From Seramator thermalis (GTDB lineage: Bacteria; Bacteroidota; Bacteroidia; Bacteroidales; Dysgonomonadaceae), in NCBI RefSeq assembly GCF_004138125.1, contig NZ_RXHS01000001.1, positions 405,303-469,302 on the forward strand: DNA of 64,000 bases. The letters run 5' to 3'. The notes under the pieces are model-generated. The model saw only the letters and a list, made by a program, of their open reading frames with translations. It had not been told where the DNA came from and did not search any database. The position numbers and the translations under genes are program-made. Below, in pieces: positions 37,202 through 47,349 of this stretch; within the stretch, counting starts at the first letter, position 1, and the number at the start of each line of letters is the position of its first letter.

Positions 37202-37240
37202 AAAAAATGCAATATCGATTACTCGTTATTGCATTTTTTA
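37202..37240 (+). terminator. Terminator after the lipocalin-like gene
   Basis: AAAAAATGCAATA and TATTGCATTTTTT pair perfectly around a 12-base loop, ending in a T-run. Confidence 0.9.
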
Positions 37241-37329
37241 TTCTACCTTGCAAAATAAATGCGAAGGGAAAAAACATTCTTTCCCCGACTACGTTTAAAA
37301 CACAGACAAACATCTAATTTGATTTGAAT

Positions 37330-38718
37330 ATGAACGACACAGACACTAAGCCACGGCCGAAAACGAAGAGTGGCAGAGCAAAAACCGGATCGGCACATCA
37401 GAAAAAAAATTTCATCCTCGACACCAATGTCATTCTCCACGACTACAAATGCCTGGACAATTTCGAAGAAAACGATATTTACATCCCCTTTGTGGTACTC
37501 GAAGAATTGGATAAGTTTAAAAAAGGAAGTGACCAAATCAATTATAATGCCCGCGCTTTCATTCGCGAACTGGACGAAATCACCGATGATACGCTCTTTA
37601 CCAATGGCGCCGATTTGGGCATCGGTAGAGGCAAACTTTATATCGTAAACAGTCCTAAAACCAACATACGCATTGCGGAAGCCTTTCCCGAATACTCTTC
37701 CGACAACCGCATTCTTTCGACAGTGGTCGATATTTCGGAAAAATATCCGAAGATGAAAACCATTCTGGTTTCGAAAGATATCAATCTTCGCATGAAAGCC
37801 CGTTCGTTGGGACTGTTGGCTGAAGATTACATCAACGACAAGGTAGTGAACGTCGATATTTTTTATAAAGGCGAAGAAACCTTCGAAGGAATTAATCCCG
37901 ACCTGATCGACAAAATTTATGCGCAACCGGCTGGTGTGGATTTCGACGAATTCAATTTTGAAATGCCCATCGAACCCAATCAATGCTTTATTCTGAAAAG
38001 CGATCGCAATAGTGTGCTGGCACGCTACAATCCGTTTACGAAAAAAATCAAAAAGGTTGACAAGGACAATAATTTCGGCATCCTTCCCCGCAATGCCGAA
38101 CAGGCTTTCGCTTTCGAAGTGCTCAACGATCCCGATATCAAGTTGGTGGGTCTCACGGGAAAAGCCGGCACCGGCAAAACACTTCTTGCACTTGCTTCGG
38201 CTCTCAAACAACACAAAATTTACCGGCAAATCCTGCTGGCACGTCCCATTGTATCGCTTTCGAACAAGGATTTGGGCTTTTTGCCGGGAGACGAAAAGCA
38301 AAAAATCGCCCCATACATGCAGCCGCTTTTCGACAACCTGAATGTGATAAAAGCCCAACTTGGCATCAATAGCTCAGAGTTGCGGGTGATTGAAGAACTT
38401 CAAAAATCGGGACAACTCGAAATTGAAGCATTGGCCTACATTCGTGGTCGCAGCCTTTCTGAAACGTACTGCATTATCGACGAAGCCCAAAACCTTACGC
38501 CTCACGAAGTGAAAACCATTATCACCCGTGCCGGCGAAGGAACAAAAATGGTTTTCACAGGCGATTTGCAACAAATCGATCAACCGTATCTGGATGCTCA
38601 ATCCAACGGATTGGCTTACATGATTGATAAAATGCGAGGCCAGGCGATTTTCGCGCACGTCAATCTGGTGAAAGGCGAAAGGAGTGAACTATCGGAACTT
38701 GCGAGCAATTTGCTTTAG
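37330..38718 (+). CDS. PIN domain-PhoH family ATPase
   Basis: A 462-residue PhoH2-type fusion. The N-terminal PIN nuclease domain has the first acidic ligand in FILDTNVILHDYK (about residue 31) and later acidic residues in YSSDNRIL. The C-terminal PhoH ATPase has Walker A LTGKAGTGKTLLAL at about residue 275 and Walker B CIIDEAQNLT at about 382. PhoH2 proteins are RNA helicase/ribonucleases in other bacteria. The ATG two codons after an in-frame TTG was chosen as start. Single gene followed by a strong terminator. Confidence 0.93.
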   Translation: MNDTDTKPRPKTKSGRAKTGSAHQKKNFILDTNVILHDYKCLDNFEENDIYIPFVVLEELDKFKKGSDQINYNARAFIRELDEITDDTLFTNGADLGIGRGKLYIVNSPKTNIRIAEAFPEYSSDNRILSTVVDISEKYPKMKTILVSKDINLRMKARSLGLLAEDYINDKVVNVDIFYKGEETFEGINPDLIDKIYAQPAGVDFDEFNFEMPIEPNQCFILKSDRNSVLARYNPFTKKIKKVDKDNNFGILPRNAEQAFAFEVLNDPDIKLVGLTGKAGTGKTLLALASALKQHKIYRQILLARPIVSLSNKDLGFLPGDEKQKIAPYMQPLFDNLNVIKAQLGINSSELRVIEELQKSGQLEIEALAYIRGRSLSETYCIIDEAQNLTPHEVKTIITRAGEGTKMVFTGDLQQIDQPYLDAQSNGLAYMIDKMRGQAIFAHVNLVKGERSELSELASNLL

Positions 38719-38743
38719 TATTTTTATGCCATAACTTTTTCAG

Positions 38744-38780
38744 GCGCTCTCGGAAAAACTTTTTCGGGGAGCGCTTTTTC
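38744..38780 (+). terminator. Terminator after the PhoH gene
   Basis: GCGCTCTCGGAAAAA and TTTTTCGGGGAGCGC pair around a tiny loop with a few mismatched bases, followed by TTTTTCC. Confidence 0.88.
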
Positions 38781-38846
38781 CTATCATTCCATGCCTCGAC
38801 TATTGCCTACACCGCAAAACGAAAAAAAGATATCATCGAAATTGTT

Positions 38847-38854
38847 TATCTTTG
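38847..38854 (+). promoter_or_regulatory. -7 box (TATCTTTG) of the hisS unit
   Basis: An exact TAnnTTTG element 23 bases before the hisS ATG; the -33 region is A-rich without TTTG. Confidence 0.55.
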
Positions 38855-38876
38855 CACTGCAAAAAAATAGAGAAAG

Positions 38877-40238
38877 ATGCAAAAACCATCCATCCCGAAA
38901 GGAACACGCGACTTTTCGCCCGAAGAAGTGGCAAAACGCAATTATATTTTCGACACCATCAAAGAAGTATATCGCCTGCATGGCTTCCGGCCGATAGAAA
39001 CGCCGGCCATGGAAAACCTGTCCACACTGATGGGAAAATATGGCGAAGAAGGCGATAAACTGCTCTTCAGGATATTGAATTCGGGAAATTTTCTTGCAGA
39101 TATCGATGCTGGTGACTTGACGGAAGGTAACGCTGCCCGGACTGCCACCAAGATTTCGGAAAAAGGACTTCGATATGATCTGACCGTGCCATTTGCAAGA
39201 TATGTGGTGATGCATCGCAACGAAATCACATTTCCCTTCAAGCGCTACCAGATTCAACCCGTTTGGCGTGCCGATCGTCCACAAAAAGGCCGTTATCGCG
39301 AGTTTTTTCAGTGCGATGCCGACATTGTGGGCTCCGACTCGCTGCTCAACGAAGTAGAACTGGTGCAAATCATCGACGAAGTTTTCACACGCTTCGGCAT
39401 TAGGGTCTGCATAAAACTCAACAATCGGAAAATTCTTTCGGGCATTGCCGAAATCATCGGCGAAGCCGATAAAATAACGGACATCACCGTTGCAATAGAT
39501 AAACTCGACAAAATCGGGCCGGACAATGTGAACGCCGAATTGCGCTCGAAGAATATTTCGCAGCAAGCCATCGACAAGCTGCAACCGATTATCCTGTTGC
39601 AAGGCAACAATCGCGAAAAAATAGCCACACTACAAAACGTGCTCTCCGATTCAGAAACCGGAATGAAAGGCGTGGCCGAAATCGAATATATTCTCAACAA
39701 AGTAGATGCAATAGCTCCGGGAAGCGAATTGCAACTGGATTTGACGCTGGCCCGCGGCCTCAATTATTACACGGGAGCCATTATCGAAGTGAAAGCGCTC
39801 GATGCCGAAATGGGCAGCATCACCGGAGGAGGGCGATATGACAATCTGACCGGTATTTTTGGACTTCCGGGCGTTTCGGGTGTAGGAATTTCTTTTGGCG
39901 CCGATCGCATTTACGATGTGCTGGCACAACTCAACCTTTTCCCCGAAAAATCCACGCACGGCACCGACATCCTTTTCGTGAACTTTGGACAGAAAGAAGA
40001 AACATACATTCTCTCCTTGCTGCCACAAGTGCGTAACGCGGGTATTTCAGTAGAACTGTATCCGGAACCTGCAAAAATGAAGAAACAGCTATCATATGCC
40101 GACAGCAATCAAATTCCGTTCGTGGCATTGGTGGGCGAGACCGAAATGGGCAACGGCACTATTTCGCTCAAAAACATGAAAACAGGCGAGCAACAATCTC
40201 TCACACTCTTTCAGCTCATCAACAAGATAACCTCCTGA
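38877..40238 (+). CDS. hisS: Histidyl-tRNA synthetase
   Basis: A 453-residue class II synthetase charging tRNA-His. Motif 1 region ([20 protein letters not shown]), the histidine-contact strand [11 protein letters not shown], motif 2 [19 protein letters not shown] and the HisA motif [14 protein letters not shown] are all present, with the anticodon-binding domain at the C-terminus. The PorT-like gene follows by 51 bases on the same strand. Confidence 0.97.
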   Translation: MQKPSIPKGTRDFSPEEVAKRNYIFDTIKEVYRLHGFRPIETPAMENLSTLMGKYGEEGDKLLFRILNSGNFLADIDAGDLTEGNAARTATKISEKGLRYDLTVPFARYVVMHRNEITFPFKRYQIQPVWRADRPQKGRYREFFQCDADIVGSDSLLNEVELVQIIDEVFTRFGIRVCIKLNNRKILSGIAEIIGEADKITDITVAIDKLDKIGPDNVNAELRSKNISQQAIDKLQPIILLQGNNREKIATLQNVLSDSETGMKGVAEIEYILNKVDAIAPGSELQLDLTLARGLNYYTGAIIEVKALDAEMGSITGGGRYDNLTGIFGLPGVSGVGISFGADRIYDVLAQLNLFPEKSTHGTDILFVNFGQKEETYILSLLPQVRNAGISVELYPEPAKMKKQLSYADSNQIPFVALVGETEMGNGTISLKNMKTGEQQSLTLFQLINKITS

Positions 40239-40289
40239 AAAAACATTCCGATTTTATACTATCTGTTCTCAAAAAGCGTTTATTAAAAC

Positions 40290-40994
40290 ATGAAACAGAT
40301 CCTCATCGTTTTATCATCGCTGTCCATCATCACTATAAACTGTTTTGCACAACAGCGCAAACTGCAGAACATGCCTTATGCCGATCAGCGAATATTTCAT
40401 TTGGGATTCACTATCGGACTAAACACGCAAGACCTCATTCTCACCCAATCGGGTTATATCAATGATGACGGAGAAGTCTGGTTTTCCGAAATCCCGCATT
40501 ATTCTCCCGGATTCAGCGTTGGACTGATTGCCGATCGTTATCTGAACCGATATATGAACCTGCGCCTCATTCCTACCCTGCACTTCGGGAGCAAAGACCT
40601 TGTCTTCAAGGAACAAACTTCGGGTGAAGAGTTCGCAACATCGATACGAAACAACTATTTAACAATTCCGTTGCAGGTGAAAATGGCCGCCGGAAGAATT
40701 AACAACTATCGCCCCTATCTGTTGTTGGGTGGCTACGGTAGCATAGAATTAAATCGCAAGAAAGAGCAAGCAGTGCTGCTCAAATCTTTTGACTACGGGA
40801 TAGAATTGGGCTTTGGATGCGATTTCTATATGCCGATGTTTAAGTTATCGCCCGAGCTGAAATTTTGTTTCGGATTGACCGATATTCTCGAGACAGATCG
40901 TTCGGATTTAAAGGACGAAGCTTTGCAAAAATATGCAAAATCCCTTTCAAAAGCGACGCAACGCATGATCGTACTCTCGTTTAATTTCGAATAA
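40290..40994 (+). CDS. porT: PorT-like outer membrane beta-barrel protein (type IX secretion)
   Basis: A 234-residue protein with a signal peptide (QILIVLSSLSIITINCFAQQ) and alternating beta-strand pattern throughout, ending in the aromatic terminus VLSFNFE typical of outer membrane barrels. The length and the segments RIFHLGFTIGLNTQDL, PHYSPGFSVGLIADRYLN and YLTIPLQVKMAAG fit the PorT/SprT family needed for type IX secretion and gliding in Bacteroidota. No other secretion genes are in the window, so the symbol rests on similarity of pattern alone; a generic PorT-family barrel is the alternative. Confidence 0.68.
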   Translation: MKQILIVLSSLSIITINCFAQQRKLQNMPYADQRIFHLGFTIGLNTQDLILTQSGYINDDGEVWFSEIPHYSPGFSVGLIADRYLNRYMNLRLIPTLHFGSKDLVFKEQTSGEEFATSIRNNYLTIPLQVKMAAGRINNYRPYLLLGGYGSIELNRKKEQAVLLKSFDYGIELGFGCDFYMPMFKLSPELKFCFGLTDILETDRSDLKDEALQKYAKSLSKATQRMIVLSFNFE

Positions 40995-41039
40995 TCGTAA
41001 AAACTTTACCGAAAAAAAAGCGTTTCAAAAAAAACAGGC

Positions 41040-41729
41040 CTACAGAATTTCCTCAAATTCCGATTTTTTGGCTCCGCAAATAGGACATTCCCAATCGTCC
41101 GGCAAATCGGCAAACGGAATTTTCTCATCGGCTTCGTTATACACATAACCGCAAGCCGTACACTCGTATTTTTTTAATCCAACCATCTTGTCTGATTCCG
41201 TTTTTTCATCAAAAAGAGAACGATCGACATAAGTGGGTGCATTTTTGGGCGCAACTCCTTTTTTCACCTTATGGTAATAATCGTAAGTAAGCGGCTCACC
41301 CTCAAGATCGAGAACGTCACCATTCAGCAACTCGCCAATGAATATCAGGTGAGTACCCACATCAAACGCATCGATAAGAGTGCATTCGAAGTAGGCCAAG
41401 CTTTCGTTTTTCAGAATCGGAACTCCACTTTCGCCATACGTCACATCCAAACTCGAGAATTTATCGATATCCCTACCCGATTTATATCCAAATCGATTGA
41501 TAAGATCGGACGAAACATCACGCGAAAGAACCGAAACCGAAAAAGCTTTATACTGTTTGATGAAATCGGATGTATAATTGTCTTTATTGCAACAAACAGC
41601 AAACCGAGGCGGTTTTGATGTTACTTGAAAAACGGTATTTGCAACAAATCCGGTGCCTCGGAATCTATTGCCCGAACAGACAACATATAGCCCATACGAA
41701 ATTTTTGAAAATAAATCGGGATTGATCAT
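41040..41729 (-). CDS. Flavin reductase-rubredoxin fusion protein
   Basis: A 229-residue two-domain protein. Residues 1 to about 160 form an FMN-binding flavin-reductase-like split barrel ([36 protein letters not shown]). Residues about 175-229 form a complete rubredoxin with iron ligands in CTACGYVY and CPICGAKK. This layout is the high-molecular-weight rubredoxin (Hrb-like) class, which passes electrons from NAD(P)H to diiron flavoproteins and rubrerythrins that detoxify oxygen, peroxide or nitric oxide in anaerobes. The terminal acceptor is not in the window. Confidence 0.92.
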   Translation of the reverse strand: MINPDLFSKISYGLYVVCSGNRFRGTGFVANTVFQVTSKPPRFAVCCNKDNYTSDFIKQYKAFSVSVLSRDVSSDLINRFGYKSGRDIDKFSSLDVTYGESGVPILKNESLAYFECTLIDAFDVGTHLIFIGELLNGDVLDLEGEPLTYDYYHKVKKGVAPKNAPTYVDRSLFDEKTESDKMVGLKKYECTACGYVYNEADEKIPFADLPDDWECPICGAKKSEFEEIL

Positions 41730-41858
41730 ATAAAAAAGATATTTTTCAATGGTTTGTCGTTATTATACGGTATGCAAATATAAACCTTTTTTTCAAAAAG
41801 AGGTAACTTAATATGCACAGTGTGTAAAAAGCAAGAAAACATTTCGTAATTTTCGGAT

Positions 41859-42893
41859 CTATTTATGATTTCGATCGAAAATCGACTGAAACGTTTTTTT
41901 GCCTTTCAAATAATAGTTGTAGAGAATACTGCCACCAAATTGCTGCTTGATGCAGGGGACAATGGTTTTTTCGAGATTTTGTTCACGCAACAGACGATAT
42001 GCCGGTCTCATTCGCATAAAATCGGATTCGGCTCTCATCACGGCACGGGCATTATCGAATTTTCCGCTTATCAATAAATGCAGGAACGCTGCAAAATCGA
42101 GGATGAAACGTGCAAAAAGCACTCTTGGCAACATTCTGTCCGATACATTTTTGTATATCATCAGCAGATTATTGCGAAAATTGAGATAAGTCTTCTGCGG
42201 ATTCTCTTTGTTGAGAGACGCGCCACCAACATGATATACAACCGACGTCGGAACACACTCGATAACATATCCTCGTGCATTGAGCCTCCAACAAAGATCA
42301 ATTTCTTCCATGTGAGCAAAAAAACGTGCATCCAATCCACCTACTTCCAAATATTTTTCGCGTCGAATACACATACAGGCACCGGTAGCCCAAAAAATGG
42401 GAATTGCGGTGTCGTACTGACCATAGTCTTGCTCCACACGTTGAAGTATGCGTCCACGACAAAACGGGTAGGCATACCGATCGATAAAACCACCGGCAGC
42501 TCCGGCATATTCAAACAGATCGCGACTATGAAACGAACGAATTTTTGGCTGCACTGCTACCGTCTCCGGATGACGATCAAGATATGAGACGAGTATCGAT
42601 AGCCAATTGCAGGTTACTTCGACATCCGAATTCAGCAAAACTACATATTCGGCCTCAACCTCGCGGATGGCTTTATTATATCCTTCCGCAAAACCATAGT
42701 TTTTATCGAATGCCAGAAGTCGAACATCGGGAAACTGCTTTTCGAGTAGAGAAACCGAATCGTCAGATGACCCATTGTCGGCAACGACGATTTCGGTATC
42801 GTTTGATTTCGAAAACTTCAATACTCCGGGCAAAAACTGTTCGAGCAAATTTCGCCCATTCCAATTCAAAATGATGACCGATGTTTTATTCAT
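41859..42893 (-). CDS. Glycosyltransferase family 2
   Basis: A 344-residue GT-A fold enzyme: the nucleotide-binding start VIILNWNGRNLLEQFLPG and EIVVADNGSSDDSV, and the DxD-type strand YVVLLNSDVEVT. HMEEIDLCWRLNARGY matches the catalytic ED/QxxRW-like region. It likely extends a surface or lipopolysaccharide glycan. Its start overlaps the stop of the acyltransferase gene by four bases (ATGA), so the two are translationally coupled, which suggests a role in lipid A or LPS assembly. Confidence 0.9.
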   Translation of the reverse strand: MNKTSVIILNWNGRNLLEQFLPGVLKFSKSNDTEIVVADNGSSDDSVSLLEKQFPDVRLLAFDKNYGFAEGYNKAIREVEAEYVVLLNSDVEVTCNWLSILVSYLDRHPETVAVQPKIRSFHSRDLFEYAGAAGGFIDRYAYPFCRGRILQRVEQDYGQYDTAIPIFWATGACMCIRREKYLEVGGLDARFFAHMEEIDLCWRLNARGYVIECVPTSVVYHVGGASLNKENPQKTYLNFRNNLLMIYKNVSDRMLPRVLFARFILDFAAFLHLLISGKFDNARAVMRAESDFMRMRPAYRLLREQNLEKTIVPCIKQQFGGSILYNYYLKGKKTFQSIFDRNHK

Positions 42894-43792
42894 ATTTTTT
42901 CAGCCGTTTCACGCTTAAATTTCCATCGCTTGTGCGACCAAAGCCAATACGCAGGATCGCGTAAGATGGTTTTTTCGAGAAGCCGCATATATTGTTCGGT
43001 CACGGCAAATTTTTCTTCTTTGGATGCATCGGTCGTAATTACAGAAAATCGACCGACATAATGCCCTCTTTTTTCACGACGTAGATCGAGATAAACAACG
43101 GAGAATCCAAATTTTCGTGCGATGCGCTCCATACCTATAAGCGCCGGCGTGTCCTGATTGAGAAATCGAGTCCAATGCTGGCCGGCGTTACGGCGAGGTC
43201 GTTGATCGTTGATAAAACCAATGACCATAGCCTTTCCCTGCTGACGATTGTGAACGATCGTCCGCATGGCATCACTCATTTCTATGCTCAGAGGAGAAAA
43301 ACGAGATCGAATTTTCAAAAAAAAACGATCGAATGCTCCGTCACGCAATTTGTGGTAAATTTGACCCTGAAACAATTCGGGAGATAGATAAAAGCCGATA
43401 GACGAAACATATTCCCAATTGCCGTAATGCCCCAAACTGAGCAGACAAGAGTTACCGTCTTTCGTAAGCTCGTTGAGCAATTCGGGATTTTCAAATTTCA
43501 TCCTACGTTTCACATCTTCATCGCTAATGTGCAACAATTTAATAGTTTCGATATAATAATCACACAGAAAATGATAAAATTGACGCTCAATTTTTTCTAT
43601 TTCGATCACCGATTTTTCGGGAAATGCATTTTGAAGATTAACACGAACTATCTTACGCCTATATCTTACAAGTCGGTACAAAACAATAAAAAGTATATCG
43701 GAAAGAAAATATAACAAACTCCATGGGAGCAGGGCATGGATGTATGAAATACCATACAGTAAATAATACTTGATATAGTTGATTTTTTTCAT
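42890..43792 (-). CDS. Lysophospholipid/lipid A acyltransferase (LpxL/HtrB-like)
   Basis: A 300-residue membrane-associated acyltransferase with one N-terminal hydrophobic helix (YLLYGISYIHALLPWSLLYF). The catalytic motif is HYGNWE (HxxxxE, about residue 120), followed by the FINDQRPRRNAG region, as in secondary lipid A acyltransferases. It lies between mtaB (ten bases upstream) and the overlapping GT2 gene. The acyl chain and acceptor are unproved. Confidence 0.88.
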   Translation of the reverse strand: MKKINYIKYYLLYGISYIHALLPWSLLYFLSDILFIVLYRLVRYRRKIVRVNLQNAFPEKSVIEIEKIERQFYHFLCDYYIETIKLLHISDEDVKRRMKFENPELLNELTKDGNSCLLSLGHYGNWEYVSSIGFYLSPELFQGQIYHKLRDGAFDRFFLKIRSRFSPLSIEMSDAMRTIVHNRQQGKAMVIGFINDQRPRRNAGQHWTRFLNQDTPALIGMERIARKFGFSVVYLDLRREKRGHYVGRFSVITTDASKEEKFAVTEQYMRLLEKTILRDPAYWLWSHKRWKFKRETAEKI

Positions 43793-43802
43793 GAAATACC
43801 TC

Positions 43803-45116
43803 TTATATAATTGCTTTCATCGCCGATCGATCTTCGTCCAATTCTCCAATTTGCACTTTTGTGACCTTATTTACGAGAGAAGGATTATAATCGGCAACCG
43901 TCTTGATATAATTTTCCGTAAATCCATACATTTTTGAACCATATCGAGTATGTTCGAAAATCACTTTTTTTGAAGCACCTTTTTGAGAGAGATAAAATTC
44001 GTGCAATTTTCTATCCGAAATATCCAGTAAAGCCTTACTTCGAGCATGTTTCTCTTTCGGATCGACACTGTGAGGTATTTTGAGCGCCTGAGTTCCTGCT
44101 CTTTCGGAATATGTGAACACGTGTAGTTGCGAAATAGGTAGCGATTCAATAAATTTTCGGCTTTCTTCGAAATAAGTATCGGTCTCGCCCCGCACTCCCA
44201 CAATAACATCCACCCCGATAAATGCGTCGGGCATTGTTTGTTTTATTTTTTCCACTTTGTGGCGAAACAAAGCCGTATCGTAGCGACGTTTCATCAATTG
44301 CAGAACATCGTCGCTGCCGGCCTGCAGAGGCAAATGAAAATGCGGTGCAAAGCGCTTTGAATTTGCCACAAAATCGATAATCTCATCGGTAAGCAAGTTG
44401 GGTTCGATTGACGAAATGCGAAAACGCTCTATACCTTGTATGTCGTCGAGAGCAAGCAGCAAATCAAAAAAACGCTCGCCTGTTGTATGACCAAAATCTC
44501 CAATGTTGACGCCTGTCAACACAATTTCTTTTCCACCCTCAGCCACAACCGATTGCGCTTGTGTCACCAGATCTGCAATAGAACCGTTACGACTTCTGCC
44601 CCGTGCGTGGGGAATGGTGCAAAACGAACAAAAATAATCACATCCGTCCTGTACTTTCAAAAAATATCGTGTTCGATCGTCAGCCGACAAAGAAGGCACA
44701 AATGTCTTTATCCGATTGGTTTTGGACGTTATCACCGCTCCCTTGTCTTTCTTGGTCAGATTGTTGAGATATTGAAAAATATCGAGTTTTTGTTCAGCAC
44801 CCAATACCAAATCCACGCCTTCTATCGAGGCTATATCATCGGGTTTGAGCTGTGCATAGCATCCGGTTACCACTACAAATGCATCCGGATGTTGCTGAAT
44901 CATCTTGCGAATAGCCTGCCGGCCTTTCTTGTCGGCCAATTCGGTAACCGTACATGTGTTTATCACGCAAATATCGGCTTTTTGTCCTTTTCTTGCTTTC
45001 GTTATACCCGCCTGAGACAACTGTCGTCCTATAGCAGATGTTTCTGCAAAATTCAATTTACATCCGAGTGTATAATATGCAGCTGTTTTATTCTCGAATA
45101 TGGATCTGTCAATCAT
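43803..45116 (-). CDS. mtaB: tRNA t6A37 C2-methylthiotransferase MtaB
   Basis: A 437-residue radical SAM methylthiotransferase that turns t6A37 into ms2t6A37. The N-terminal UPF0004 domain has its three cluster Cys (TLGCKLNF, INTCTV, VTGCYAQ). The radical SAM motif is CDYFCSFCTIPHARGRSR, and a TRAM-like domain lies at the C-terminus. ATG at 45116 is preferred over a TTG five codons upstream. First gene of a three-gene unit with the acyltransferase and GT2; a TATTTTTG box lies at 45200-45207 on the minus strand. Confidence 0.94.
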   Translation of the reverse strand: MIDRSIFENKTAAYYTLGCKLNFAETSAIGRQLSQAGITKARKGQKADICVINTCTVTELADKKGRQAIRKMIQQHPDAFVVVTGCYAQLKPDDIASIEGVDLVLGAEQKLDIFQYLNNLTKKDKGAVITSKTNRIKTFVPSLSADDRTRYFLKVQDGCDYFCSFCTIPHARGRSRNGSIADLVTQAQSVVAEGGKEIVLTGVNIGDFGHTTGERFFDLLLALDDIQGIERFRISSIEPNLLTDEIIDFVANSKRFAPHFHLPLQAGSDDVLQLMKRRYDTALFRHKVEKIKQTMPDAFIGVDVIVGVRGETDTYFEESRKFIESLPISQLHVFTYSERAGTQALKIPHSVDPKEKHARSKALLDISDRKLHEFYLSQKGASKKVIFEHTRYGSKMYGFTENYIKTVADYNPSLVNKVTKVQIGELDEDRSAMKAII

Positions 45117-45199
45117 ATTTTTAAAGTGCAAAGGAGATACATCTTCTTTGTCGAAAGATATTTCGGATTGGTTTTTTTGAAACTTAATAGTTGGCTGTA

Positions 45200-45207
45200 C
45201 AAAAATA
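45200..45207 (-). promoter_or_regulatory. Possible -7 box (TATTTTTG) of the mtaB unit
   Basis: Matches TAnnTTTG on the minus strand, about 84 bases upstream of the ATG. No -33 element at the right spacing. Confidence 0.35.
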
Positions 45208-45240
45208 CAACAAAATCATTTTATTTAATGAGGTTTTTCT

Positions 45241-45271
45241 TTTGCAATTTGAAAAGAAGGACTTATTTTTG
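45241..45271 (+). promoter_or_regulatory. Complete promoter (TTTG-N19-TATTTTTG) of the acyl-CoA synthetase gene
   Basis: TTTG at 45241-45244 and TATTTTTG at 45264-45271, 19 bases apart, fully matching the Bacteroidota consensus, 27 bases before the ATG. Confidence 0.85.
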
Positions 45272-45297
45272 CACAAAAAAGATAAAAATGTGCAGCA

Positions 45298-46947
45298 ATG
45301 ATAGAACAAAACTTCATCAAACTTTACGAAAATAGTTTCAAAAAACATTGGGAACTCAATGCCCTTAGCGATTACCACGCCGATAATCTTTTAACTTATG
45401 GCGATTTAGCCCGTTCCATTGCACGCACACATCTTTTGTTCGAGAAAATGTCCCTTGCCAAAGGAGATAAAATAGCTCTTATAGGAAAAAATCACACTTC
45501 GTGGGCAACCGTTTTTCTATCCACAATTACTTATGGAGCGGTTATTGTACCGATTCTGGCAGATTTTCATCCTGAAAGCATCGAGCATATCATCAATCAC
45601 TCCGAAGCGAAGCTTGTATTTATTAATAAACAAATTTGGGAAAACATAGATTCGCAAAAAATAAACGTCCCCGTATTCGCGATTCCATCTTTTGAACTGA
45701 TAAAAGGAGAAAACATGGATTCGGCAGACATACGCAAACAAGTGGATGACTCGTTTAAAATAAAGTATCCGGAAGGATTTCGCAAGTCTGATATTCAGTA
45801 CCCAACTATTGGAAACGAAGAAGTGATTTGTTTGAACTATACGTCGGGAACAACTGGATTTAGCAAAGGTGTAATGCTTACGGCCAACAATTTTGCAGGC
45901 AACATCACTTTTGCGCAGCGGCTCAAACTGCTCTTCCCTGGCGAACGCGATTTAGCTTTTTTACCATTGGCTCATGCCTATGGCTGTGCTTTCGATTTTT
46001 TGTATGCTCTTAGCCAAGGAGTTCATGTTACTTTGCTTGGCATTCCTCCAACACCGCGAAATTTAGTCGAGGCTCTACAGGAAGTCAAACCACATATTAT
46101 TATTACGGTGCCACTTATCCTCGAGAAAATCTACAAAAAAAGTATTCAGCCGCTGCTTAACAAACGGATAATGAAAATTATATTGAAGATTCCGGTTGTA
46201 AAGCACATGATCTATAGTCAAATCAAAAAAAACATTACCCATTCGCTTGGAGGCAATTTTAGAGAAGTAATTATCGGTGGAGCTGCGCTCAATAAAGAGG
46301 TGGAAGATTTCTTTTATGCCATAGGTTTTCCATTTACCGTAGGGTATGGAATGACCGAATGTGCACCACTTATCTCGTACAGTCCTCACCAAGAATTTAT
46401 ACCGAGATCGTGTGGCAGAGTTTTGAAAGACATCATGCAGGCACGAATCGACTCCGAAGATCCTGAAAATATTCCGGGTGAAATCCAGGTGCGAGGCGAA
46501 AATGTGATGTTGGGATATTACAAAAATCCCGAGGCGACTTCGTCTGCTTTCACCAAAGATGGATGGCTCAAAACCGGAGATTCGGGCGTTATGGATAAAA
46601 ACAATTGTCTATATATCAAAGGAAGAATCAAAGCCATGCTTCTCGGCCCTAACGGTCAAAACATTTTTCCTGAAGAAATAGAATCCAGATTGAACAATCT
46701 TCCTTACGTGGCTCAGAGTTTGGTGATTAGTCGGGATGGGAAATTAATAGCACTTGTATTTCCGGATTACCTGTCACTCAAAGAAGCCGATATTCCTCGC
46801 GAGATGCTCGATAACATCATGGTAGATAATCTCAACACGCTAAACAAACATCTTGCTAACTACGAAAAAATCAGCAAGATAGAACTCATGGAAAATGATT
46901 TTGAAATGACTCCTAAACAAAGCATCAAACGGTTTATTTACCAATAA
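45298..46947 (+). CDS. AMP-binding long-chain acyl-CoA synthetase
   Basis: A 549-residue adenylate-forming ligase. The P-loop CLNYTSGTTGFSKGVMLTA (about residue 178), the VGYGMTECAPL stretch and the DGWLKTGDSGVMDKN hinge region are present. The C-terminal catalytic Lys is probably in EMTPKQSIKR. It activates fatty acids to acyl-CoA, probably for phospholipid remodelling or uptake. It stands alone with a strong housekeeping promoter. Confidence 0.92.
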   Translation: MIEQNFIKLYENSFKKHWELNALSDYHADNLLTYGDLARSIARTHLLFEKMSLAKGDKIALIGKNHTSWATVFLSTITYGAVIVPILADFHPESIEHIINHSEAKLVFINKQIWENIDSQKINVPVFAIPSFELIKGENMDSADIRKQVDDSFKIKYPEGFRKSDIQYPTIGNEEVICLNYTSGTTGFSKGVMLTANNFAGNITFAQRLKLLFPGERDLAFLPLAHAYGCAFDFLYALSQGVHVTLLGIPPTPRNLVEALQEVKPHIIITVPLILEKIYKKSIQPLLNKRIMKIILKIPVVKHMIYSQIKKNITHSLGGNFREVIIGGAALNKEVEDFFYAIGFPFTVGYGMTECAPLISYSPHQEFIPRSCGRVLKDIMQARIDSEDPENIPGEIQVRGENVMLGYYKNPEATSSAFTKDGWLKTGDSGVMDKNNCLYIKGRIKAMLLGPNGQNIFPEEIESRLNNLPYVAQSLVISRDGKLIALVFPDYLSLKEADIPREMLDNIMVDNLNTLNKHLANYEKISKIELMENDFEMTPKQSIKRFIYQ

Positions 46948-47009
46948 TCGCCCCGAAAAAGTTAAACAATACTAATACGGCTTGTTTTTTAGATAATTTA
47001 TAACGTTAA

Positions 47010-47043
47010 ATATGTTGTATAACATATAAATCATATATCTTTG
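47010..47043 (+). promoter_or_regulatory. Promoter of the small lipoprotein gene with an inverted repeat over the -33 region
   Basis: TATCTTTG (47036-47043) is an exact -7 box, 49 bases upstream of the ATG. The -33 region holds TTG at 47015-47017 inside a palindrome ATATGTT-GTAT-AACATAT (47010-47027). The region is very AT-rich, as in strongly expressed Bacteroidota genes. Confidence 0.65.
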
Positions 47044-47091
47044 CTGCGTTTTTGAAAAAGAAATTTATTTATCGTTTAAAATTATTGAAAG

Positions 47092-47322
47092 ATGAAAAAA
47101 GTATTATTATTTGTAGCTATTGTAGCTACTTTGGGTTTTGCATCATGCACTGGTAACAAACAGGCTGAAGCTGAAAAAGCTAAAGCTGACAGTCTTGCTG
47201 AAGTTGCAAGATTAGACAGCATCGCTCAAGCTCAAGCCGACAGCATCGCTGCCGCTGCTGCCGCTGCTGCTGCCGACACTTTGCAACAAGCTACAGAGGA
47301 AGCCGCTGCTGCTGTAAAGTAA
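47092..47322 (+). CDS. Small Ala-rich coiled-coil lipoprotein
   Basis: A 76-residue protein: lipoprotein signal with lipobox GFASC (VLLFVAIVATLGFASCTGNK), then a highly Ala/Glu/Lys/Asp-rich tail. The tail has repeats of the ADSLAE / LDSIAQ / ADSIAAAA type, predicted to be a continuous helix. It resembles the abundant small helical lipoproteins of Bacteroidales, possibly Lpp-like spacers. The isolated gene has a strong promoter and its own terminator, which suggests high expression. Function unknown. Confidence 0.85.
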   Translation: MKKVLLFVAIVATLGFASCTGNKQAEAEKAKADSLAEVARLDSIAQAQADSIAAAAAAAAADTLQQATEEAAAAVK

Positions 47323-47349
47323 GAAACGACATTGTTCGAAAGAATGCTT

